DNA of 64,000 nt from positions 186,001 to 250,000 of the forward strand of contig CALNYL010000011.1 of assembly GCA_942490775.1 (NCBI GenBank), read 5' to 3'. The stretch is from UBA6489 sp942490775. Its GTDB lineage: Bacteria; Patescibacteriota; Gracilibacteria; BD1-5; UBA6164. The notes under the pieces are model-generated. The model was not told the origin of the DNA. It did not search any database and worked only from the letters and a program-made list of their open reading frames with translations. Position numbers and translations under genes: made by a program. Below, piece after piece: positions 31,063-42,722 of this stretch. Within the stretch, counting starts at the first letter, position 1. Each line of letters starts with the position of its first letter.

Positions 31063-32400
31063 TTAAAAATTTAACAGTCAAATAACTTTCTCCACTCCCC
31101 TCTCTCCTATCAATTTATGATTTGGTAAAAAAACTATTCTATCGGCTATTTCTTCACTTGTTTTACATATTCACAGCTTATATTTTGCTTTTTCTAGGTC
31201 GGTTCAGATTGGTGCTATATTTTTTCAAGACCATGTTACTCATAATAATATATGATTTTTTTTCATAAAAGAAACTATTTTTTCTTTTTTTTCTTGGGTA
31301 TTACATATTATTGGATATCTAAAGTAGTTTAGTTTTTCTCACTTTTTTTCTTTTAATAATACTGAAACTCATTTTATATTTTTCAATTTTTCATCATATA
31401 TTTTTGCTATTTTTCTCCTATGTGTATTGTATTTTTCTAGATTTTTTAATTCTTTTCTAACTAAATAGGCTAGTGAGTTTGGTAATCTATAATTAAACTC
31501 AGAAAAATTGCACTCCTTTTCTGATTTAGTTAATATTTCAGTTATTATATTAAGTTTTCTGGAATAATGTATTATAATTCTTCATATTTTAAAAAAATCA
31601 TATAATTTATAAGCCTTATAAGCCACAACATTATAAAGTAAATTTTTTATAACCAACAAAATACTCGGCATTTTCAAACTATCCCTAACATCTTTAACTA
31701 AGTCAAAATACTTTGAATTATTTACAACCAGAAATCATCATGTTACACTTGAAATAACCTTATCTCTTCAAGTAGAATATATTGAGAAGTCTGATTTTAG
31801 ATCTTTATTTTGATTTTTTTCTTTTTTAATCTGACCTCTATCTTGAATTCTTTCTCCTTCTCAGGAGAAAGAAGCTACATTTTTTGTTCACAAGCTATGA
31901 GCACAATCCTCAATAATCAAGATATCTTTTGATGATACTATTTTTTTAATTTCTTCAACATTAGAAATCTTTCAAAAAGTATGTTGAACTATTACAGCTT
32001 TTGTATTTTTTGTAATCTTACTTTCTAAGTCCTTCACATCAAGTCATAAAGTCTCTTCCTCTATATCACAATAAACAACCCTTGCTCAAGACTGCAAAAC
32101 AGCATTTGAAACAGATACACAATTATAACCAGAAACAATAACCTCATCACCAGAAATTATTCATATCATTTTCAAACACTGATAAATAGCACTTCTTCAA
32201 TTATAAAAAGATAGTATCTTCCTATCTTTTAAAGAATCTTCAGTTTTTGAAATATATTTTAATAATTCTTTTTCAGCCTCTTGTATATCTTTTCAATATC
32301 TCAAAAAAGGCAATCTAAAAGTCATTAAATACAAGCTGTAAAAAGCTTGTTTTAATGATATTGTAGTAAAAAATTCTGTAAGTATAGTTTTTTTGAACAT
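31063..32400 (-). CDS. DegT/DnrJ/EryC1 (aminotransferase-like) PLP enzyme
   Basis: 445 residues. SFYNGRSAIYQCLKMIG, GDEVIVSGYNCVSVSNAVL, VVYCDIEEETLGLDV and IIEDCAHSLG are the PLP-binding blocks, and the Schiff-base lysine is in FSIYSTGRDKVISSVTGG. The family transaminates nucleotide sugars for surface glycans. Between the Asp and Lys blocks, about 25 residues (SGEGERIQDRGQIKKEKNQN) are encoded by a TTTCTCC/GGAGAAA palindrome and following DNA, apparently an in-frame repeat insertion. The DKNYY gene starts 14 bases after the stop. Confidence 0.85.
31848..31873. repeat. TTTCTCCTTCTCAGGAGAAA palindrome inside the DegT gene
   Basis: Inverted repeat close to the one at 63339-63362 (CTCTCTCCTTGTCAGGAGAAAGAG). 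It is read in frame by the aminotransferase gene between conserved blocks, which marks it as a later insertion. Confidence 0.65.
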
Positions 32401-32415
32401 AGTTTTTTTTATATA

Positions 32416-32742
32416 TTAACCATCAATAGAATCAATTCCGTTGAATTCAGTATATTCTACATTTTTATCTTTTCTTAGTTTGCAAATCTGTTCAAGTTCT
32501 TTTCATTTTTCTACATTAACTAAAACTGAAACTCTATTTACAGCAACTCTTTCTATCTCTATTTCATCTATTGAATCAAGAAATTCTTCAGTTTGTTCAT
32601 TTGTTACACTTAATTTTTGTTCAGCATAAATTTTTCCATCTATTGAAACATTACTCCCAACTTCATCAAATAATCAACTAAACTCTAATTTACTTAATAC
32701 CTCTACTTTAGTCAATAATGTTTCAGAATTTCATAATTTCAT
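32416..32742 (-). CDS. Hypothetical acidic protein
   Basis: 108 residues, no signal or membrane segment, beta-alpha alternation, rich in Glu, Val and Ile. No family recognised. It ends 15 bases before the DegT start on the same strand, so the two may be co-transcribed. The 290 bases upstream hold no gene. Confidence 0.6.
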
Positions 32743-33032
32743 ATTAATTTGATATCAATATCTTGAAAATAAAACAATTGTATAGACTTATTAAAATAAA
32801 AAAACTAAAAGATATATAGACTTTTTTCATAATAAATATCATTTATAGAAATTAAAATTCTATGGAATTATAAAAATATGATAAATAAAAGCAAATTTTA
32901 TCAGAATACAAATTTAAATCTAAAGATTTAAATCAAAACTTAAGAATCTTATGAAAAAAGTTTTGAAATCTCTTTAAAAAAAATATAATAACTCTTATCC
33001 TATTTTTTTATTTTTTTAAATATATATTAATT
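32743..33032. other. Intergenic region, no gene seen
   Basis: AT-rich divergent region between the acidic-protein gene (minus) and the small Cys-rich gene (plus). A TTTAAATCTAAAGATTTAAA hairpin lies at about 32919-32938. No clear promoter consensus. Confidence 0.5.
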
Positions 33033-33230
33033 ATGACCTGTGTATGATGTGATGACTTAGAAGAATGTATTTTTAATTGAAAATGCCCTAAATCTAATGA
33101 AAAAACTAAAAAATTTGTTAGAGATACATTTAAAAAATGCTGATGAAATCTTTCAGAAACTCTTGTTATAATAGATAAAGCATGAATAAATCCATGCATA
33201 AATTGTATAAGACAAATAATTGAAAAGTAA
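33033..33230 (+). CDS. Small cysteine-rich protein
   Basis: 65 residues with eight cysteines: MTCVGC at the start, EC, KC, KCGG and CINC near the end. TGA supplies five glycines, so the ORF is invisible under the standard code. The spacing CxxC ... CxxC is like zinc or iron-sulfur binding domains, but no known family is apparent. It has no signal peptide. It stands between divergent genes. Confidence 0.55.
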
Positions 33231-33374
33231 AAATAAATCAACTATCTATTAAATAAGAACACAAAAAAACATAAAGTCTAAAGCTTTAAAAATAAAAAAA
33301 CTAAAGAAAACTTGAACAAATAACCCTAAAGTGTTAGTATAAAAGCATATTATATTTCATAAACATAAATCATC

Positions 33375-34427
33375 ATGAAAAAATACATAAGCCTTCTGTT
33401 ATTAACACTACTAATAACAACAAACAGTGCATACTCATACACAAAAGAAGAAAGCAGAGCAGCAGAATTTCTTGGATACAAAGAAATAATAACCATTAAA
33501 GAAAATGACAAAGAATACAAACTAAACAATGAAATATCAAGACAAGAAATGCTAAAAATTATGATAATAATATCAGGAATAGAAGTAGAAAATAAATGCC
33601 AATGAAAATTTGATGATGTTTCAGACTGGTCATGTAAATATGCCGAAACCGCACTTAAAAACGGTATGATAGCAGCAAACAAGTATTTTAGACCTAAAGA
33701 TAAAATATCAAAAATAGAAGCACTAAAAATGATATTCAAAGGCATAGAACTAGAAGGTGAAAAAAATGAAAACTGGAAACAATGATATGTAAACACAGCA
33801 TTAAACAACTGATTAATAGAATCAGAATTTACAGACTACTGAAACCCAGCTACAAGATGATGGATTTTTAAAATAGTAGAAAAAGCAATTTTATCTAAAA
33901 AATACTCAAACGAAGTTGAAATAGCCAACTTCCTAGCAAATCAATGAATTATAAAAGACAACTCAAATAACCCAGTAGATTATAACCTATGAGAAAAAAT
34001 CACAAGAAAAGAAACCATGAAAATAGTTATAAACCTATCATGACTTGAGTTAAAAAATAAGTGTGACAAAATATTTGATGATGTAAAAAACGACTGGTGA
34101 TGCCAATACATAGAAACAGCCCTAAAAGCTTGATTTATAGAAAAAAAGGATAAATTTAACCCCAAAAACAATATAACAAAAAGTGAAGTAATAAAACTCA
34201 TACTAAAAGCAAAATGAATAGACCCAATAAAATATACACAAAACTGGCAAAAAGACTATATGGAAACAGCATATGAATACTGAATAATAAAAGAAAAATA
34301 CTATGACTTTAATTCAAAAGCAAGAAGATGATGGATTTTCATGATAGCATTTAATGCTCTACAAAAAGAAAATATTACAAATGAAATAGAAAATGAAACC
34401 TACTCAGAAGAACCATATATAGAATAA
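33375..34427 (+). CDS. Secreted protein with SLH-like repeats
   Basis: 350 residues. Signal peptide (residues 1-22). Then tandem units of about 55-60 residues of the SLH type, in which ISRQEMLKIM or ITRKETMKIV is followed by a Cys pair (KCQGKFDDV and KCDKIFDDV) and SDWSCKYAETALKNG or NDWWCQYIETALKAG. SLH modules anchor proteins to cell-wall polymers. The cysteines may form disulfides. It is followed on the same strand by a 3D-domain protein and an SPFH gene, giving an envelope cluster. Confidence 0.75.
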
Positions 34428-34558
34428 TCTCCCCATATTTTAGCTTTACATTACCCTTTACATTACCACTTTTCTTGACAAACATTTTGTTTTCAATAAG
34501 ATAGCTTTATAAATTAAACTTACTTTAGTTTAATAATTTATAATCCTAAAAATACACT

Positions 34559-35872
34559 ATGCTTAAAATATCCAGAATAGTATGAATTATATCATTACTA
34601 CTCTTACTAGCCCCAAATATAACTTTTTCGCAGTACATAAACCAAGAAAAAACATTTATAGTAACAGCATACTATTCTCCCCTACCAAACCAAACAGCAT
34701 ATATAACAGGAACATATCAGTGAGATATACTAAATAACTGAAGATGAGAAACTACAGCCTCATGAAAAGAATTATATGAATGAGTACTAGCATGACCTAT
34801 CACCTATCCATTCTGAACAAAAATATACATTGAATGATTTGGAGTATGAGTTATAGAAGACAGATGAGGAGATATACTAAAAGCCTGAGAAAACTGAGTA
34901 GAATCAGACAGAATTGATATATGGATGTGATATGGATATGAATGACTAAAAAGAGCTAAAAAATGGTGAAATAGAACAGTAAAAGGAATAGTAGTATCTA
35001 ACGAAACAGATGTAAGTATAAAATTTGTTTATAGTAATTACTACATAGCAAAATGACTAAGTGTAACACCAGAATCAGACTCAGAAACAGTAAAAAAACT
35101 ACAAGAACTATTTACTAATATAAATCTATACTCTGGAGAAATAGACTGAAACTATGAAAACATAAGATACGAACTAATACAATTTCAAATAAAACACTGA
35201 ATCATAGAAAATGAATACTCTTGGTGAGCATGATACTTTTGAGAACAAACCAGAAATATAATTCTAGAAAAATATGTTGAAACCGAACCAGAAAATCCAC
35301 TAATCAAAGAAATGGACTCAAAACTAGATTTTTTAATAGAAGAAAATCACACAAATGATGAAAAAGTAGCTGAAAAATACAAAATAGTACTAGAAAATAT
35401 GGAACTATATATAGAACCAGAATCTACTGAACAAGAAGTACAAAAACTACAAGAAATCTTTACAAAACTAGAACTATACTCTGGAGAAATAGACTGAAAC
35501 TACGACAGCATAAAAGACACACTAATAAACTTTCAAGTAAAACACTGAATAATAGCATCAAAAGACTCAGAATGAGCATGATACTTCTGAAACCAAACAA
35601 AAAGCTTTCTTCTATGATATGTTTCAAAACTAGTAGAAGACTCTAAAAATACCACCAATACAAAAAATACAAACATAACAGATGAAGAAAAAGAAGAACT
35701 AAGAAAAAAAGCAATAAAACTAAAAGAAGCAATGTACAATCTTTCTATAAAAGAAGGTAAAAAAATAAAATTAGTAAGAAACAGTTTTATGGAAAAATTT
35801 GATAAAATCATAGAAAAAACTACAGACGAAAAATCTAAGGAAAAACTAAAATACCTAAAAGAACTTTTATAG
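34559..35872 (+). CDS. Secreted 3D-domain protein with two peptidoglycan-binding-like domains
   Basis: 437 residues. Signal peptide (1-26), then a 3D (double-psi barrel) domain with FIVTAYYSPLP, PFGTKIYIEGFG, VIEDRGG and DIWMGYG, as in MltA/resuscitation-factor-like murein enzymes. Two similar segments follow (KKLQELFTNINLYSGEIDG and VQKLQEIFTKLELYSGEIDG, each ending FQIKHGII and GAGYFGEQT), which are PG_binding_1-type domains. A Lys-rich helical tail ends the protein. It likely binds and trims peptidoglycan. The catalytic Asp appears present in the DRGG motif. Confidence 0.85.
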
Positions 35873-35919
35873 CCCTAAAATATCCTAAATTTTATTTTTA
35901 TTTTTTTAATTTTTATATT

Positions 35920-36894
35920 ATGCTTCGCTTTTTCGTTCCAGCTTTGATATTTATTATACCTATCTTTACTCTATCCCTACCATTTGTTCAAACTGTACCA
36001 TGAATAATAATTTCACTTATTGCTGATATATTTTTAATAGCCCTATGAGTAAGAATAGTAAAACCAAACACAGTAAGAACTGTAGAATTCTTAGGTAAAT
36101 TTAATCGTGTACTAAGAGCATGATTTCACCTTATAATCCCAGTTTTAGAAACAACAAGAGGACAAGTACTATACAGAAGAAACTTCCCAGTAGAAGTAGA
36201 ATGAGTAACACACGACAATGTAACCGCTTACATTGGTCTAAATGTAATATACTATGTTAGTGATGACAATAAACATACCAAAGAATGAAACATATTTAAA
36301 TCAATCTATAGTATAGATGATCCAAAAACAATGATGAGAGCTACAATAGATGAGCAACTAAGATGAATGATAGTTGCCTTCACCCATAAAGAGATATTTG
36401 CAAAAAGAGAAGAAATATGAGAAGTCATAGAAGAAAGACTAAGAGTAAAATTAGCAACTTTCTGATACACTCTTGATTCTATACAAGTTAGGGATGTAAA
36501 ATTAGATTCAACAGTAATGCATGCAATGAACAAAGTAGTAGAAACTCAAAAGTTCAAAGAAGCTGCAATGAATGAAGCAGAAGCAAAAAAGATAATGCAA
36601 ATAAAAGAAGCCGAAGCAGAAAAAGAATCTAAAATACTACTTTGAGAAGGTATGGCAGGTCAAAGAATGAAAATTGCAGAATGATTTAAGGAATCAGTAG
36701 ACTTAATAAAGAAAACAGATGATTCTCTAAATGCAGAAAAAGTTCTTCAATTCCTACTTGACTCAAGTAGAATTGAAACTCTTTGAAGTATCTGATCTAA
36801 AGGAAACTCAAAAGTTATCTATCTAAATGAAGACCTAGAAGGAAAATCAGGGAAATTAGAAAAGTTGATAGCAGGAAGTGATATAATAAAATAA
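35920..36894 (+). CDS. SPFH/band-7 (stomatin-like) membrane protein
   Basis: 324 residues. Two N-terminal hydrophobic helices are followed by the SPFH domain (KPNTVRTVEFLGKFNRVL, TTRGQVLYRRNFPVEVEGVTHD, LRVKLATFGYTLDSIQVRDV) and a coiled coil rich in Ala and Glu (KEAAMNEAEAKKIMQIKEAE). Such proteins form large cages on membranes and often work with FtsH-type or NfeD proteases. It is followed by a terminator. clpP lies 520 bases downstream. Confidence 0.9.
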
Positions 36895-37065
36895 GTTTTT
36901 ATAATCCCCCCCCTGAATCTTTTCCTTTAATACGAAAGGAAGAGACTACAAAATAAAATAAAAATCCTTTCTTGGTAAAACAAGAGAGGATTTTTGAATT
37001 TTAAAAAGGAATCTTCAAAGTAATCCATACCTGAATCCTTTCCTAAATTGCTGAAGAAAAGGGGT
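36895..37065. other. Intergenic stretch with terminator and pyrimidine-rich repeats
   Basis: It holds the terminator at 36959-36995 and sequence with repeated CCTTTCCT-like blocks just before inverted-repeat element D. No gene. Confidence 0.5.
36959..36995 (+). terminator. Rho-independent terminator after the SPFH gene
   Basis: AAAAATCCTTTCTTG/CAAGAGAGGATTTTT hairpin ending in T-rich sequence, 65 bases after the stop. Confidence 0.8.
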
Positions 37066-37182
37066 TATACTAGTCCAACTTAGAAAATTGGAATCTAACA
37101 AAAGATATTTTTTGTTTATTCGCTTTTGTAAAAGCATTTTCTGATAAGCTAATATTCTAATTTTCTAAATAGGCTTAGTATA
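37066..37182. repeat. Terminal-inverted-repeat element, copy D
   Basis: Starts TTATACTAGTCCAACTTA, ends CTAAATAGGCTTAGTATA. It is nearly identical to copy C over its whole length and inverted relative to B. Noncoding. Confidence 0.85.
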
Positions 37183-37413
37183 CAATTTTGCAAAAATATT
37201 TCTGTAGAGATATTTTGGTAAAACATCTCTAAACTTTAGATTTTATTTTATGAAAATATGATTTAAAATCAAATTGAAACTTTATTTATTTTATACAATA
37301 AAAAGCTTTTTTTTCAAGTCTTTTTTCTCATCCAAACATCAAAAACATTGATAATAAAATTTATCCTGCTATATTAGTGCAATATTTATATATTTACTAA
37401 TAATAAAAAAGAT
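37183..37413. other. Region upstream of clpP, no gene seen
   Basis: 230 AT-rich bases. A hairpin TAGAGATATTTTGG...AACATCTCTA lies at its left side. The clpP promoter must lie here, but no good consensus could be fixed. Confidence 0.4.
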
Positions 37414-38031
37414 ATGCAAATAATAACCTCTAAAAAGAAAATCCTGAGAAACACCCTTATCCCCACAGTCATAGACAAAACCCCTACAGGAGAAAGAGCC
37501 TATGATATATACTCTAGACTACTAGAAGACAGAATAATATTCTTATGAGAAGGAATTGACAGCACCGTAGCTAACACCATTATCGCTCAACTCCTATTTC
37601 TTGAAAAACAAGACCCTAAAACCCCTATCACTATGTATATAAACTCTCCATGATGACATGTAACAGCAGGACTAGCAATATATGATACAATGCAATATGT
37701 GAATTGTCCTATAATTACTGTTTGTATGTGAATGGCAGCCTCTATGGGATCAATAATCTTAGCAGGATGAGAAAAGTGAAAAAGATACTCTCTCCCTCAT
37801 AGTGAAATTATGATACACCAACCACTTGGATGAGCTGAAGGACAAGCTACTGATATAAAAATAGCAGCTGACCACATTCATAAAACTGGTCAAACCCTTT
37901 ATGGACTTCTAGCAAAAGACACAGGACAAGATATAAAAAAGATAGAAAAAGACTGTGATAGAGATAATTTTATGTCCGCTAAAGAAGCTTTAGCATATGG
38001 ACTTATTGATAAGATTATAAAGAATAAATAG
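37414..38031 (+). CDS. clpP: ATP-dependent Clp protease proteolytic subunit ClpP
   Basis: 205 residues. The triad is in GMAASMGS (Ser), MIHQPLGG (His) and CDRDNFMSA (Asp). MYINSPGGHVTAG is the oxyanion-hole block. ClpP forms the 14-mer barrel that degrades proteins fed by ClpX or ClpA/C. Catalytic-region glycines, including the SPGG pair and the oxyanion-hole region, are TGA. This gene is one of the clearest proofs of the altered code. Single-gene transcript with its own terminator. Confidence 0.97.
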
Positions 38032-38036
38032 ACATC

Positions 38037-38080
38037 AAAAAAAGAGCTATCTGAAAATTTCAGAATAGCTCTTTTTTTTT
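38037..38080 (+). terminator. Rho-independent terminator of clpP
   Basis: AAAAAAGAGCTATCTGAAA/TTTCAGAATAGCTCTTTTTTTT hairpin with a long T run, 6 bases past the stop. It may also serve the convergent ftsK. Confidence 0.9.
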
Positions 38081-38091
38081 TACTTCTTCCC

Positions 38092-40311
38092 CTAATCTAT
38101 ATAAACTTCCCTTGGCTTACTTCCGTTGGCTGGTCAAACCACTCATAAATCTTCTAGTATATCCAGAATTTTTGCTGCTCTTGCATAACCTAGTCATAAT
38201 TTCCTTTGAACTAGAGATGTACTCCCCTTCTTAGCCTCCTTTACAACCAACATAGCCTTTTCTATTATCTCTGGATCCTCATCCTGCTCTCAATTATATC
38301 ACTCCATTATAGACCCCTCCAAATTAGACTTTCAGTTAACAATAGAATCATCTTGAAGATTTTTCAACATATCAGGATCTATAGTAAGCTTAACCTGATT
38401 TACTACAGATTCAACCTCATGAGTCTCTACAAATACTCACTGTACCCTCTCTGGCTCCAATGCTCATGTAGGATAATAAAGCATATCTCACATACCCAGT
38501 AAATCCTCCGCTCACATCTTATCTATAACCGTTCTAGAATCTATTTGTGATGAAACAGTAAAAGCGATACGACTTGGTACATTAGCTTTTATTAGTCAAG
38601 TAATAACATCTACAGATGGTCTCTGAGTAGCTATTATTAGGTGCATTCATACTGCCCTTGCCATTTGGGAAATTCTTGCAATATTTGATTCTACTTCTTT
38701 TTTAGATCCACTCATCATTAAGTCAGCAAGTTCATCTATAACTATTACTATATACGGCAATTTTTCTTCTTTTGATACTTTATCATTATACTCTTTAAAA
38801 TTTCTTGCCCTTTTTGCTGTAGCTAAATCATATCTTCTAAGCATTTCTGCTACACACCACTTTAGCGAGTTTAATGCCTTATCTGGATTTGTTATAACTG
38901 GAGTCAATAAATGCGGTATACCATTATAAACCGATAACTCTACTCTTTTCGGATCCACCATTATAAACTTTAAATCATTGGGAGAAAATTTATACAAAAG
39001 AGATATTAAAAAACCATTCATTCAAACAGATTTTCAACTAGCAGTTTGACCTGCTACAAGCAAGTGAGGCATTTTAGCTAAATCTCAAACTACCGCTCAT
39101 CCATTTATATCTTTTCATATTGCTATAGGCAAAGAAAGTTTAGTAGAATTAAACTCTTTAGAAACTATAATTTCTTTTAATCAAACTATTTGCCTTTCAT
39201 CATTAGGCACCTCTATTCAAACTACTCCTAATCAAGGAATAGGGGCTTGTATTCTTATATTCTTAGCCTTTAGAGCTAAAGTAAGATCTTTTTTTAGATT
39301 AACTATTTTTTGAAGTTTTACTCACTCCATAGGTTTCAATCTATACTGTATAACTGTAGGTCAGATTTTATACCCCTCCATGGAAACTTGGATTTTGAAT
39401 TGTAAAAGCTTTTCTTCTATTTCTAATTCCTTTCTTCTTATCTCATTTTTATCATACTGAATCTCTCCTCACTTATCATCTAATAAATCAATACTTGGAA
39501 ACTCCCATTTTGATATCTCTATCTTTCTAAAAGACTCTTCCTTATTATTTACAGAAGTATCTGCTATTTTTGATCATCAGAAAATAGAACCCAATTTACT
39601 CTTTTTCTCTATTTTTATTTTTCTTTTACTCTCTATTTGCGATATATTCATTTGTTTTTGTGCCTTTTCTTTTTCTTGCTGTTTTTTTAATGCCTCTTTT
39701 TCTCTTTTCAAATCTTCTAACATTTTACTAAGTTCATTTTCCTTCTTTGTACTTTTCACTTCGACTTTTTTAGCTTTTTGAGTTGCCTTTTGCAGTGCTT
39801 TTGCTTTTTTTATTTCCCTCTCCTTTAAAACCGTAGTTTTTAGTTCTCATAAACTCGGTATCATAGAAGCTACAGACAAAACAGAAAATCTAAAAAGTAT
39901 AAATAGGGAAACAAAAAATATTATAAGAAAAGCAAATAGAGTTGAATTTGCTCAAAGTGTATCTTTTAAAATTGGAAAAACATTAAAAATAGCAACATAA
40001 TCAGATTTGAAATAACCTACAAGTGTAGTAACAGAGACTAAGTAAAATACCAAACCAAAAGCCCTATATAAATCAAAGTGCATATCTTTTTCCTTGAATA
40101 AGAAAATAGCCGCTAGTATAGTAGCTGGAGAAAATATCGCTTTATAATATTCTCAAAAAGCATTTATTAATATTTCATGTAAATAAATTCAAAACTTTCA
40201 ATCATCTCAGATTATTGCTAATACTCAAAAAAAGAGCAATATTATAGCAAAAAAGCTTGTTCTATAATTTTGTGGTATTTTCGAAATAGTTGATTTCTTT
40301 CTTCTAGGCAC
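38092..40311 (-). CDS. ftsK: FtsK/SpoIIIE-type DNA translocase
   Basis: 739 residues from a GTG start (no ATG in the open frame before the first helix). Four N-terminal membrane helices (about 18-170), a charged coiled linker (180-260), then the alpha and beta motor domains with Walker A GQTASGKS (family norm GTTGSGKS) and Walker B VIVIDELADLM, KSVGMNGFL, RPSVDVITGLIKANVPSRI. The gamma domain (LVQRKLGLGYARAAKILDIL) closes the protein. It pumps chromosome DNA through the division septum. Next gene upstream is PBP2/FtsI, forming a division and wall cluster on the minus strand. Confidence 0.95.
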
Positions 40312-40382
40312 GAGTCTTTATGTTATATTATTAAATAGTTAATTATTTTTATTATAACTATTTTTTAAATTTTTCAATTTTT

Positions 40383-42719
40383 TTAATCTATCCCCATCCT
40401 ATCCCTCTCTGAACTTTTAGGAATACCATAATAATTAAACAAATATTCAGCAATCTCCGAAAAAACAGGAGCAGCAGTCACTCATCAATATATACTAGTC
40501 TTAGGTCTCTCTAATTTCACAATCACAACAAATTTAGGTTCCTCATATGGTCAAAAACCAGCAAAGGAAGCCCAAGTAGATCACTCTCACTCTTCATATT
40601 CTCACTTATAAGGAATCTGTGAAGTTCAAGTTTTTCAAGCTATATTATATCACTCTACAGCTCAATTAAAAGCAACTCAATTATTCACAGTATCAAGTAG
40701 CATAGAAGAAACAACCTCTGAAGTACTCTCTTGTATAACCCTATGAGTCACCTCTTTTTTGTACTTAACTTCTCTACCATCTGGATAAACCACCTTTTTT
40801 ATGATATTAGGTTTAACATAAACTCATCCATTTGCTATTACACTATAAGCAGTTGCCATTTGTAAAGGAGTAACACTAACTCACATTCAAAATGAAGAAG
40901 TAAGAAGCTTAGCTTTAGACCACTTCTCATAAGGAGTTATCTTAGAAAAAACCTCCCCCTCCAAAGAAATACCTGTTTTCCTTCAAAAACCAAAACTCTC
41001 TAAATAATCATGCATAATAACCTTTCCGACCCTTTTTACTATCTCTAACATTCAAAGATTACAAGAGTAATTTAAAGCATGTGCAAAACTATGATATCAC
41101 TCACACTTCCCTGAAACATTAGCAATAGTAAAACCGTCAATAGTTACCTTCATTTTATCCATATACATATCATACCTCTTTATTTCCTCAGTATCTATTC
41201 ATATAGCAACAGTAATAGCCTTCATTATACTTCAAGGCTCATACGAAGAAGAAATAATATCATTCTTGTAAACTCAATTTCAGAAATCATTTTTAAATTT
41301 ATATTTTTCTAAACCATAATCAGATAATTCATCCCTATCTATTTCTCTTAAAAAAATTTCCTTAGAGTCATAATAATATTTCTTCCCTTTCTCTCTATCT
41401 TCAACAAAAACAGGAATTCACAACAAATCAACTTCTGGTCTAGTATACTTCATATAATTCACCTTTTCTATCTCATAAACACTTCATGGATTATTTAAAT
41501 CAAAAGAAGGATAATTCGCCATAGCTATTATTTCTCAAGTATTTGGCTCCATAACAACTACACTTCATTTTATAGCCCTATAATCTTTTACTCACTTCTC
41601 TAAAATTCTTTCTACATTTTTTTGCACACTTCTATCCACTGTTATATATATATCAGCTCATTGTCATGAAATTTTATCTACTCAATCTCAAATAGTATCT
41701 ATAGTCCTTCACAAACTATCTTTTTTACTTAAAACCTGCTTATCCTTTCATCTAAGTAAATCATCAAAATATCATTCTATACCATATTGCCCAAATCAGG
41801 CTCTACTCAAAAAGCCTATTACCTGAGAAGCATTATTTTTTTCTGGATACGATCTATGAGGATGAGGTTTAAGTATTATAAAATTTGAAATAGTCTCACT
41901 TTCATCTAAAATATTAGCCCTAAGAGACTGTCTCTCATCATCAATAAAACTTTCTATCTCATCAGATACCGATATAGACAATTTATTTATTATAGGAGTA
42001 AATCTTTTATCCCTTCTCCTTATACTATAAAATATATCTTGCTCCCCAATTCATAAAATCTGTGAAAGACTAGATGAAAGTAAATTCCTGTTTGTTACCT
42101 CTTCAGGATTAATATAAAGCTTATCACCATTAAGATAAACTCATGATATTCACAATCTTGATATAAGTGAAATCTTTTCACTATTTAATTCTTCTGCGAT
42201 CAAAACTGAAGTTATCTTTCTCTCTGAAATCTTCTGTGCAATATTTTTATAAATAAGTTCCTTTATATACTCCTCATCATTCTGAAAATCTTTTATCTCT
42301 AACTTATTTAGAAAATCTAAAATATTATCATAACATTCCTGCTTTGTTTTTGACTTACAAATTTGTTTATAAACAATATCTCTCAAAAAAATTCATAATT
42401 TAGACTTATCTCAACCTCACTCTACATTCGGATCTATAGCTAAATCATTAAGCTCCACAGAAGTTCAAAGTATTGTAGGATTATTAGCAGAAAAATATAT
42501 TTTTCCTCTATTAAGAGGCATAGTAACTTCTCATACCTGTTGTTTATATGCCAGTTCATTATAGTATTTATACTCTATTACAGTATAGCTAAAAACTTTT
42601 GATACTATAATTAAAAAAAACACAACAAAAAAGGCTATAGCAAAATACTCCCTAGAATACTTATTAAATATAGCAAAAACTCATTTATTTTTATTATTAT
42701 AACTGAAGTTTTTTCTCAT
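40383..42719 (-). CDS. Penicillin-binding protein (PBP2/FtsI class B transpeptidase)
   Basis: 778 residues. One N-terminal membrane helix, a pedestal domain (MPLNRGKIYFSANNPTILG, then DLAIDPNVEGG), and a transpeptidase domain with SIMK (YEPGSIMKAIT), SCN (ALNYSCNLGM) and KTGT (NIAGKTGTSQI). It cross-links peptidoglycan, most likely at the septum. It begins 3 bases after the MurL-like gene stop, so the two are translationally coupled, which supports a wall function for that enzyme. Confidence 0.93.
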
Positions 42720-42722
42720 TTT

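Noticed and set aside
35533..36533. Minus-strand frames opposite the 3D-domain and SPFH genes
   Set aside because: Antisense shadows with Ser/Phe-rich composition. The plus strand has full domain architecture.
37260..37330. Repeated TTTT/AAAA tracts upstream of clpP as a possible replication origin
   Set aside because: No DnaA-box-like repeats, no dnaA/dnaN, only AT-rich DNA as elsewhere in the genome.
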